From Corticium candelabrum (taxonomy: Eukaryota; Porifera; Homoscleromorpha; Homosclerophorida; Plakinidae), in NCBI RefSeq assembly GCF_963422355.1, contig NC_085103.1, forward strand, positions 541,682 to 605,681: a stretch of DNA of 64,000 nucleotides, given 5' to 3'. Under the pieces are notes generated by a model. It searched no databases and was not told the origin of the DNA. It was given only the letters and a program-made list of their open reading frames with translations. The translations under genes were made by a program, and so were the position numbers. This document shows, piece by piece, positions 13,201 through 21,664 of the stretch. Position 1 is the first letter of the stretch. Each line of letters begins with the position of its first letter.

Positions 13201-16080
13201 TTATTAGGTAGCGGAGCCGCAGGAGATTCCATTCTCCGGTCAATCGGGTTGTCGACCTTAACTAGATTTCCTTGAAAAATAATTGATGGATAGGCTTCTT
13301 TTGATTGTCATTACTGGATAGCGTAGTAAACGTCTCAAATAAGTGATGGTCATGCGCACTTTACGTGTCCATGCACGACTACTCGTAGCCTCGCACTTCC
13401 AGACCAGAGAGCGCGCGAAGTCTAGTCTGGACCAAGTCGATGCTAAAATGATTTCGGAAGCACTTATCAAAAGCGATGCTAAATGGTAGTCTAACAGCGT
13501 AAGATCGTTTCACCTAGATCAACATATCATTTGTAAATGTCATAACCCATGAGAAAAATCTTCTTGAAGTCATGTCGGAACCGCGTCGGGATAGATCGGA
13601 ATAGCAACGGGATGATCGGAATTTAATCGGAATTCAATCGGTATTATATCGGAAAGCAGTCGACGGCTTTGATCCCGAGAATATCCCGGGATAGCGAGAG
13701 CGGGCCAAGTGTTGATCGATTAAGATCTCACGAACAATGAAGAGACGTCTGCCGTGTTTCCTGCAATATCTTGGTGGACGGCATTAAACCACGTGCACGA
13801 CTCTTTGTTTCTTCAGCAGACCGGTAGCTAGTCTAACCGCTCGACTGGCGAGACTACCGCTCGACCAGTTGTCAAAGGTGATGGTGTAGCGACGCTGCTG
13901 TGCATGTCCTGTCACCGCAGGCTGAAGCTGAAACTAAAAGTAAGGTGTGTGCATGCACCAGAGTCTTCATCATGGTTCTGGCGTGCACGTAGCCGCCCAC
14001 GAGGATTTCGCACGCGCGCAATCAGCGTTAGTGCACCTAGCATAACCAATTATTGCTAAACCAATCAGAATTTACAACCGACATTCCGGCTGTAAGGAGC
14101 TGATTGGCTTAGAAGGCTATTTCCGAAATCATTTTAGTAATTGACTTGGTCCAGACTAGAGTTCGCGCTCTTTGCGCGCTCTTTGGTCTGGAAGTTCGAG
14201 GCTAGACTACTGACACTCGTTTTATGATGTTCTGAAATGATGATGTGTATTGTCAAAGAGATTAACGTCGTTGATGGTTAACACACTACTCTGAGATTAA
14301 GCGGACTGTCACTCTTTAGTGATTTAGAATTATGGTTCTGCTTGAAGCGGAGTGACACATTCAAAATGTTTGGGGAGCTATAGCATCCCCCATCTCCCCA
14401 ACGCTATGCCGGTGCAGTGTGGGAATTAGAGGGTGGCTGACGAGCACATGTCACTCAACTAATTTCGAACAAACAAACTCTGGCGCATCTCATTTCAGGC
14501 CGACAAAGTCTCGTTCCTTTCCGTGGGAGGCAGTCCGGGCGAAATCCAACTCCACCGTTTGTCTTGGGTGTCGAACTCGACCGGGGTGATCCCAGACCAG
14601 CGTCCGTGTCGATCAGCGCGTTACAGACATCCATTCAGACAGACGGAAGCGTGCATGGGTTGGCGTATTATAGGATAGGATTGTATTACTGTTATATTCT
14701 AAAAATGAAAACTACAGTATATTATGCTGCAATTTACCCTGCCACAACTTTTCCTCGCCTTTTAACGTTTATTATTTTCAATCACCATTATGTGAGAGGT
14801 ACACAAAGCCACAAGTAATTGGTGTAATTGGACTAACATGTGCGAACACAGGTACCGTTGAAAAGTAGACTTCTGAAAACGGGCAAATAGTTTATACTCA
14901 CAACTGTCTACTTAGATCCTCTAATTGCACACTGTTAGCTGTTTCATCACTGTGTTTCAGGTTTTAGTTGAGAAAGAATGGCTTTCTTTTGGCCACAAGT
15001 TTACTGATCGATTGGGCAATCCGGCATTTCCAAATGAGCGATCTCCTGTGTTTTTGCAGTTTCTTGATTGCACATGGCAGGCACGTGTTTCTATTTTGAT
15101 TTTATGTAACGACCACAATGCGTACTGTGCAGATCATGCAGCAGTTTCCTACCGCATTCGAATTCAATGAAGACTACTTACTGAACATATCTGAACATTT
15201 TTCATCTGGATGGTTAGTGCAGGTTACATTTTGACCCGTACCCAGCCGTGATGGGCTAATTACCGGTCTTACTGCCATATTTGCAGGTTTGGAACGTTTC
15301 TAATGAACACCAATCAGGAGCGTATGACTCACCACGTAATGACGATGACTGTATCTCTCTGGTCGCATTTAGACGCTGTCAAAGAGACTTTGCTTAATCC
15401 AGCATACTCTCTTGCAGACGAGGTATATGCATTGATGCTAGTCTAGTAGGTGTTCTGTTGGCTTTCGGGAGTTCTGATTTTATACATTATTTACAGTTGT
15501 TGAAGCCGTTGACGAGTATTCGTCGTCTACGGCTGTGGAATGGCTATTTTCTGCGTTATGATGAAAGTGCGTGGGATGTCACAGCTAGTGATGCGATGGA
15601 AGGAGACGATGATGTTGTGAGAACTTTTATGTACTTGATCGCCTGCTTGAGCTGACGGATTGTGTGCGTATACAGTGCGGTGGGCACTCACAGAAAGGAC
15701 AGCATCGAGTGAACGTTGTAGTTTGGGTTCCTGACAAGAGAGCGAAAGTTTGCTATGATTGCAAACTTAGATTCACGCGCTTCAGACGCCGAGTAAGGAA
15801 ACACCACTTTATGCATGCGTTTTGAGTATTCAGTGTGGTTTTGTAGCATCACTGCAGGGCTTGTGGTCAAGTGTTGTGTAATGAATGTACTACACATCGA
15901 TTGTCTCTTCCGCAATTCGGTTATCCAACTTTTCAAAGAGTCTGTGATGTCTGCTATAATCAACACTCGGCTGTAAAGAAATTTATTGTACTTATTGTGT
16001 TATTGTTTTCTTTGCTTAATCTTTCTATTTTGTTATAGAAGTCGATAGATGCAGGAGAATATGTCGTAGTGTCAACTTAG
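1712..16080 (+). CDS. MTMR: myotubularin-related phosphoinositide phosphatase with C-terminal FYVE finger
   Basis: Fifteen exons read in phase with no leftover bases: 1712-2151, 2225-2311, 2371-2443, 3358-3450, 7303-7341, 7405-7494, 7554-7670, 7727-7918, 8027-8173, 14961-15080, 15133-15212, 15287-15422, 15497-15616, 15676-15792, 15847-15972, plus last 16039-16080 (stop TAG). Product about 672 aa. The catalytic loop HCSDGWDRT (Cys397, Arg403) is intact, so the enzyme should remove the 3-phosphate from PI3P and PI(3,5)P2 on endosomes. Around it are family blocks such as [28 protein letters not shown] and [10 protein letters not shown]. The EDEHL and SFGHKF blocks look most like the MTMR6/7/8 branch. 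A canonical FYVE finger follows (WVPD 595-598, RRHHCRACG, RVC; Cys 604, 607, 620, 623, 628, 631, 650, 653), which binds PI3P. The first ~140 residues are Ser-rich linker; exon 1 may really begin at an acceptor near 1741 or 1757, with PH-GRAM exons upstream and unseen. The ATG at 1712 is therefore tentative. Confidence 0.88.
3996..4135 (+). repeat. dispersed 140-bp repeat, copy A
   Basis: Matches 14066-14207 in the same orientation at roughly 80% by eye, and part of 13381-13461 in reverse. Shared core: GATTGGCTTAG(A/G)AGGCTATTTCCGAAATCATT, then a hairpin-like block around CCAGACTAGAG and GCGCGCTCT, then GGAAGTTCGAGGCTAG. Non-coding; lies in an intron of the myotubularin gene. Confidence 0.6.
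4384..4624. repeat. purine microsatellite (GGGA / GAGGGA / GATAGGGA)n
   Basis: About 240 bp of almost pure G and A on the plus strand, built from GGGA units with periodic GATA interruptions between about 4478 and 4556. Intronic. Open frames across it (Leu-Pro-Ser runs) are artefacts of the repeat. Confidence 0.9.
6288..6336 (+). repeat. interstitial telomere-like TTAGGG units
   Basis: Several imperfect TTAGGG/TTAGAG units occur within 50 bp (GTTAGGGTTAGAGTTAGGG, then TTAGTTAGGGTTAGC). This matches the metazoan telomere unit. It sits immediately upstream of a fresh tandem duplication. Confidence 0.55.
6353..6570 (+). repeat. near-identical 95/96-bp tandem repeat, about 2.3 units
   Basis: Units start at CTTTGCACCCTT at 6353, 6448 and 6543. 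The first two are nearly identical over their whole length; the third stops after about 25 bp. High identity suggests a recent duplication. Intronic, with no splice or coding role apparent. Confidence 0.85.
7119..7211. repeat. (GT)n microsatellite
   Basis: About 90 bp of GT with one CGCG interruption, in the myotubularin intron about 90 bp before the 39-bp exon at 7303. Confidence 0.95.
9078..10658 (+). mobile_element. Tc1-like DNA transposon, degraded, long terminal inverted repeats
   Basis: The ends are CAGTGGTGCTCAAAAGC at 9078 and, reversed, CAGTGGTACTCAAACAT at 10658, each flanked by TA (9076-9077 and 10659-10660), the Tc1/mariner target. Inverted similarity continues inward about 150 bp, to AAATTACATAGAAGC on both arms. 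The 1581-bp length is typical of the superfamily. The coding remnant lies between the arms. It sits in the 6.8-kb intron between exons 9 and 10 of the myotubularin gene, same strand. Confidence 0.9.
9400..10445 (+). pseudogene. Tc1-family transposase remnant
   Basis: Frames must be switched repeatedly to follow the family order. I see the paired helix-turn-helix region ([18 protein letters not shown]), then [16 protein letters not shown], then a weak IELFG block. Next come KHGGGCI (family KHGGGSIMVWG), [17 protein letters not shown] with the second catalytic Asp, and [15 protein letters not shown] with the Glu of the DDE triad. Stops and frameshifts make it inactive. The protein would have cut and pasted the element into TA sites. 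Confidence 0.85.
13381..13461 (-). repeat. dispersed 140-bp repeat, partial reverse copy
   Basis: Reverse complement carries CTTGGTCCAGACTAGA, GCGCGCTCTCTGGTCTGGAAG and GCGAGGCTACG, matching the 3' half of the copies at 3996 and 14066. With the forward copy 0.6 kb away it forms an inverted pair. Confidence 0.55.
13590..13660 (+). repeat. degenerate ATCGGAAT tandem run
   Basis: Five ATCGGAAT-like units occur at 8-20 bp spacing (ATCGGAATAG, ATCGGAATTTA, ATCGGAATTCA, ATCGGTATTAT, ATCGGAAAGC). No known function; a small satellite or remnant. Confidence 0.45.
14066..14207 (+). repeat. dispersed 140-bp repeat, copy B
   Basis: Best preserved copy. The 3' half contains an imperfect hairpin: CCAGACTAGAGTTCGCGC pairs loosely with GCGCGCTCTTTGGTCTGG. 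Such a foldable end suits a MITE or SINE-like unit. No target duplication was recognised. Confidence 0.6.
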
Positions 16081-16904
16081 CGTGTATATAGATAGTGTTG
16101 TGTATATAGATGTACTGAACTATATACTATTATGCTTTGGACGTGTTGATTGGACGTACGTGGTCAAATTAATTACTGATTTAGACTGGGGTCTGTCCAG
16201 TTATGTGTTTTATATACCTTAATTATAACAATGCGTCTACTTTAGTATTGGAAGGTACAGCTCAACATTTCATGGCTCGTACCTCTCTCTCTTATGAAAG
16301 ACTTTTCGTTGTCGGAGGATGTAACCGTTACACCCTGTTTGACTACTTACCTTGACCCTGAGTTCTGCTTTTCGCGCCTCTCGAGCACCTTCGCTGCTGT
16401 ATCTGTCGACCTGCCTGAGAAGAAGGTCGATGCTCATGAGGGGGTGGAGCCCGCGGTCAAGGTACACCGTACGCGCGCTAGAGGTTGGTGCTTAGGGAGT
16501 CCCGGGCTACACAGACCGGATTCGGGCCCAAACGGCGGACAACTTCCCGAGTTGATTCCGCCGCCTCCAAGCAGCACCTCTACCCAAGAAACCCTTGAAC
16601 TTTCCAAAGAGTCTTGTATCCGCCACTGATAGACGCTCCTCCGCATGCTCCCTGCTCGTCGATGTCACTTATTAGCTTATTAATTAAAAACGTGAACAGC
16701 AACAATACCCGCATGAACTAAAAATAGCTACGCTACTGCATGCCAGCTGCTTGGCTAAGAACACGCTACCACGTACCTGTCCACGCTGTCCGTGTGCATG
16801 TGACTACCCACGCAAACACGAAGCCAACGGGTATTTACGACTGCATGCCTATAGTGACGCTCATGTCACAGGTGCACTGCTGTGCTGTTTTTGGCAGCCA
16901 GCGT
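16081..16904. other. intergenic, no recognised gene
   Basis: Sequence between the myotubularin stop and the DIRS remnant. A GC-rich block at 16434-16650 has open frames on both strands but no domain I know; it may be part of a repeat. Nothing else supported. Confidence 0.4.
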
Positions 16905-18340
16905 CTAGGACAATTGTGCTAGCTCTTTCGCATCTCTCCTTATGTACCGTTGGTATGCACCGCTGCGACAGCGACCCAGACAACGAAAAACAGAGTCTTC
17001 CAGCCCTGTGGCTGTAGCCGTAGTCGCCGCTCCAATGAAAAAACTGTGGCCGGAGTACAAATCTCAGTTAAATCCGAGGACTGACAGAGACTCTCGAAGG
17101 CACGACACTAAGCGCTGGCGAGACAAAGGAGAGCCGTCGCTGAAGATAAGGAAAGGCCCCTGGACGAGTCCCTTCTCGCTAAGTACGCCAACAGCGCTGA
17201 GACAGCAAAGATTATGCCTGATATTTTTAAGGAAATCGTAGCGGCTCGCCTAAATGGATGTGTCTTCGATTGCTTGATCACAACCACGACGATCTTGGGG
17301 CTTCCCTTGAGTCCACCGACACGTCCACTGAAGTCAGGTAACATGACGGATCTGTCATTGAGTCGACTGTGAACTCCCCGGCACCCAGAAAACCAAAGAA
17401 ACCGAGACAACAAGCCGCCCACAGCATCACCACACCGTACGTGACACCTGATGCAGACCAATGGCGACGCAGAGCGCGAAGAATGTCCGGCGTTATCGAA
17501 AGCCGGGGCGTGCCGCCCGCTCACCCCGAACTCTTTTCACTCTGCGAAGCACATAGACGATCTGGGGCAGAGGGAATGCAAAAACCTAGCCGCGCCTTCG
17601 ACAAATTAGGAGATGGCGCACGGCAGAAAGATACTCTTGATGGTGCTGTACACCAGGTGACACGCTTCCAGGTAAGCTACAAAACAACAAAGCGTCTCCT
17701 CAGAGAATGCGTACCAGACGCTCGACAGAACTCTAAGTAACGGCTTTGGCCGCTTCTGTAGGCTTTGGCCGTGCTGGTGGCGATGCCTGTTGCAAACAAT
17801 CGAGAAACTGAGTTGTCCAGCTTGACGACGTCCTGCCCCGTGCTGTCTTCTAGAAGCGCTATCCAGCTCTCCCACACCTTGCAAGTCCTCGTTGACAGTT
17901 GCGGACACCGTAGTCATTAAATTTCGTGAAAGAGCGTCTGCCACAATTTTTTCTGTGCCCGAAATGTGCTCGACGGTAAAGTAAAATTGAGCTCTGCTGC
18001 CGCGAAATGCAGTAATAGAATGAGACGCATTACCTGCTGATCCCTGCAAGATCCAGAGCGCAATACGTACACCACCGTGCAGTTGTCCACCCTAAACAGT
18101 ACGTGCCTGCTTGTCCAGCTGCGTCCCCAACACGCTGCCGCTAAGACTACAGGTATCGTCTCTTTGTCGCTATGCCCAAACGCTCTGTTAGCGGTCCCCA
18201 CTTCAACTGAAGCCACCGGTGCTGCCACACCGAGCCGCAGCCCCAGCCGCCCGAGGCGTCTGACTCCAAGCATACCGTGAGACACACCCGGCCCCGGGCA
18301 GACAACAAACCGATAACGTTCCACCGACTGGCAAACACTA
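16905..18340 (-). pseudogene. DIRS-type retroelement remnant: RNase H plus tyrosine recombinase
   Basis: Read right to left with several frameshifts. RNase H comes first: SDASGGWGCGSVW near 18270, then KETIPVVLAAACWG, VDNCTVVYVL, and HISGTEKIVADALSRN ending near 17925. It is followed directly by a DIRS-like tyrosine recombinase: ATSTAKAYRSGQSRYLEFC, then ITPDILRALRRHWS, FFGFLGAGEFT, IKQSKTHPFR, FAVSALLAYLA, GHSFFIGAATTA, LGRCRSGAYQRYIR and stop at 16905-16907. This order is the DIRS signature. Two catalytic arginines are replaced: the usual FLRAGE reads FLGAGE and the usual HSFRIG reads HSFFIG. The final Tyr is present. No reverse transcriptase or gag lies upstream, so the copy is 5'-truncated and dead. 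Confidence 0.85.
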
Positions 18341-18381
18341 ACTACCACGATAAGTATGAACGCGATTCCTTGTTCATGCAA

Positions 18382-20400
18382 ATGAAATGATGGAGCGCCT
18401 TAGGAACCTTAGAAGGCTCGATTACGCGACGAAGGAACACTCAACCCAATTTGACCACCGCGCAAGCAGGATGAAGACTGCCGATCAGAGACAAGATCAA
18501 GTTAGACAAGTAGGATACCGACAAGGATGGGAGACCCAAGGTTCTTTAACGGAGAGGGAGCGACGTTCCTACTTCATATCAAAACAGTATAATCTGTAGA
18601 TTGAGCGCGGGCAAAGAGCCACTCAATCTAGGAACACAAAGGTCCTGAGCAAAGACAAGGAGCCTGGACGCGTAGTCCAAACAGGGACAGATCTGGCTCC
18701 GACCAAACAAGGATCTATAAAGAGCTACATTGACCGGCATAATTAAAGATTCACCCAGCGTGTATGTGCATAACAATGCAAAACCACAAACAAAATTTAT
18801 GTCGCGGTTATTGTACTTTGACGACTAGAGACTATTTGCTGACTTAGCGGACACGCGAAATATTTTAGATAGATTTTAAAAATAGAGCATCTAACAGAAA
18901 ACTATCTAGATGGCGGATAAAAGTAGTAGCTAGAAAGTACCGGTTATGGCGCACCCTCTGTAAGGAAACTACTACTGCTTATAGGAGCGGACACATGTTT
19001 GGCAATCGTTTTTTCGCAATCCTTTCCAATACAAAGGCTATTTTTCCCACATTCCAACACTCCAACCAAGAAAATTGGACAAAACCACGCTGCGCTAGTC
19101 TGGTCCAGCTTTTTACCTTGCCTACAGACTAGAGACTATCGAATGGGCAATGGTTTGTTGCAACACACCCACACACGCGCACGCGCGCGCGCACATGCAC
19201 ACGCACACCAGAGCACAAGAAAATGTTCGACAACCGTTCATTCGCAACCTTTCCAATACCTCTCCAAGTGGCTATCTTTTTTCGACCTGTTGCACACCAA
19301 ATCGACCAAGATACCACCTGCTGTGTTGCGCTTGTCGCCCTTCTCGGGTCTCTAGAAAACACCCACAACCACAATCTACGGGGATATCGGAAGACCAACC
19401 ACGCTACGACGATAACAAATCTTGACAACGAAGAAAAATACGTAGACATCTTTATAGCGAGGAAGAAAAGACCTCCGCGACTATGTGTAACGCTACCTTT
19501 GTACGAGGTGCAGCCAATACATTGATCAAGGCCACATTTGCAGCTACGAATGTTCGTACCAAGAGTGGTCTTCCCTGCCCGTAGAAAACGCTTACGAGAA
19601 CAATCTCCTCTCCGACATCTCCAAGGTTGAATACCTCACCTGGGACCAAAGACGCACCCGCCTTCATCCTTTTGTGGATATGCCGGTGTTTGTCGACGAT
19701 ATGTACGCGTTTGGGTACCTACGGGAGTAGGAAACATGCTGTCCAAGTTTGAGGATCCAAGCATCTCTTGTACGACTGGCGTGAGCAACGCAACACAGAA
19801 GATCGTGGCCAAGATACGCACAGCCCTTCGAGATACGCCGGGCGCCAAACAAAACATCGGAGTACACATCCTGCACACGATACTACGTGTACTTGCAAAG
19901 ACTGGAAAATCTGCTATACGAAGCACCATTGTCAAAATCGAAGAAGACAAGAAAGCGGTCTGTTGCAGAACATGGAAAGAGGTATACGGAGGTATCGAAT
20001 TGTAAGAGCTTTTCGTGGCAAAGATCGACGTTGTCCGATGATCGATGGGCGAACTCCAAGAGATATTGCCCCAGATAGAACGACGCTTGCTTGTCTTTGG
20101 CTATAGGTTGACTGAGCCAGTTCCAACTTGTTATAGTTAAAAAAGTTGGGGGGGGAAAGGGAGATGTTGCAGAGTAGACTTGGCTGTTGAAGCATGTGAC
20201 TCTTACGTGGAGTCACGTGTCTTAGCACTAGCGATCTTTTAGGCGCGCTTGTGTTCTGGTGTACGTCTTGAATAGACCAGTTAATAGAGATACTACCCGA
20301 TTGCTACGATTCTGTCAAACATTAGTGAACCGTCAGCGTTCCTCTACTCCGGAACTATCTAAAACAGTGCGAACACTGGTTTGCAAACACACAGACACAC
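18382..20400. other. unexplained CpG-rich stretch
   Basis: Open frames on the plus strand (19223-19525, 19736-20005) and several shadows, none with a recognised domain. A short purine-pyrimidine run rich in CACACGCGC lies at 19165-19215. Reverse transcriptase expected upstream of the DIRS remnant was sought on the minus strand and not found. Probably old mobile DNA. Confidence 0.35.
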
Positions 20401-20851
20401 CCATCCACTCAACACCTTGAATCCACCCATCTTCTAGAGACACACACATCAGGAGCTGCTAATTTCTTGGTCACGCCCCCAGGCTTACGGCTAAGCTCCT
20501 GTGCGCTACTCAGGAGAAACATTGGGCATGCGCTAGCAATCTCCAGGAGGCGGGCTAGGTGCTCACAGGAGCACCGGCTTGTGAAGCCAACTGTAGTGCG
20601 AGCACCCGAAGTCTCATAGACCCCTGTAACTGATGTTACGTTACAGCCGATGGCTCCTTACGGCCTGAGTCAAAGACCAGGTACTCATTTCTATACTCCT
20701 GAGTCGAGAGAAGCAATTACATGTAAGTTGCCTGCTTTTAAGGAAATTGTGACATAGCTCGCCATCACTGTGACTTGAACTTGCAACCCTGCAAGGTCCA
20801 GGATGCACTCACTCCATAGGATGACTGTCTAACCAATTGAGCTATAGCTCC
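20400..20851 (-). mobile_element. tRNA-derived SINE
   Basis: On the minus strand the unit begins GGAGCTATAGCTCAATTGG. This has an A box (TAGCTCAATTGG, 20833-20844) and, about 55 nt later, a B-box-like AGTTCAAGTCAC (20770-20781), the internal RNA polymerase III promoter arrangement of tRNA genes. The middle does not fold as a proper tRNA, so this is a SINE head rather than a tRNA gene. The unrelated body runs down to roughly 20400; that end is uncertain. A CA/GT array abuts its head. Confidence 0.65.
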
Positions 20852-20864
20852 ACATAAACACACT

Positions 20865-20870
<6 letters not shown>

Positions 20871-20953
<83 letters not shown>
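20871..20953. repeat. (CA)n microsatellite
   Basis: About 80 bp of CA with a short CGCGCG start, 20 bp from the SINE head. Confidence 0.95.
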
Positions 20954-20955
<2 letters not shown>

Positions 20956-21664
20956 CCTTCGCATACCTTAGATCAGGAAATTTTGCCGTAGATGATACTT
21001 TTCGAAACAGTTCAAAATGTGTATTTAAATTGAGTTAAATATTAATTTGGAAGATATACAAGTTCCGTCATAAGATCAATTCCAGGTTTGCGGCATATAA
21101 AACTAGATGGAGTCGTAGCAAAGAATCGTTCTACATGCATGTCTGCGATAGATGCATTGCCTAAAAGTATATGGCAAATGCATACAGTGAGACCATATAA
21201 ACATACGCGCTATTGCACCATTTCCATAAGAAACCGTAAACATTGCCATAGCTTACGCTGCAGTTACCATTGAATACGTCCTAATACTGATTACGCAGAA
21301 TTTCAAACGACTAAAATGCACAACTTTATTGATCGGGTAGAACAATTATTTTGCGAAGTTCGCAACCGTATCTAGATGTAAAACCTGCAGTCACACTACT
21401 GAATCTTTTCTGCACCATATTTCACTAAACACGCTACACTGTGTCACATCCTTTCTGAATGGTGCTGCTTTAGTATCTTTCCTCCATCTAAGCCAGTGAC
21501 TACTATCAGAGATAAGTTGAGACATGGATTCCTCTGACTCACACTCAGTGAATTAATGAATTTCAAGTATATAACCTTACAAAGTGAGCATCATACAAAT
21601 ACTTCAAGCGGAAGTTAGAGCAGGTACATTCTATTCGATCTGGCCTAAACAATAACATTACTTA
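20954..21664. other. intergenic; probable 3' flank of the ZNF830-like gene
   Basis: No coding feature recognised. On the minus strand AATAAAG occurs at about 21323-21328, roughly 340 bp after the ZNF830-like stop codon. It could be its polyadenylation signal. Confidence 0.4.

Larger units (their letters stand above)
10659..14960. other. remainder of myotubularin intron 9, repeats only
   Basis: No exon or transposase recognised. It contains a CpG-rich patch at about 12640-12880, a short run of ATCGGAAT-like units at 13590-13655, and two opposite copies of the 140-bp dispersed repeat. Splice sites at 8174 (GTGCAG donor) and 14960 (TTTCAG acceptor) bound the whole intron. Confidence 0.55.

Noticed and set aside
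20770..20851. Possible functional tRNA gene on the minus strand
   Set aside because: A and B boxes are present but the acceptor stem and anticodon arm do not fold; better explained as a SINE head.
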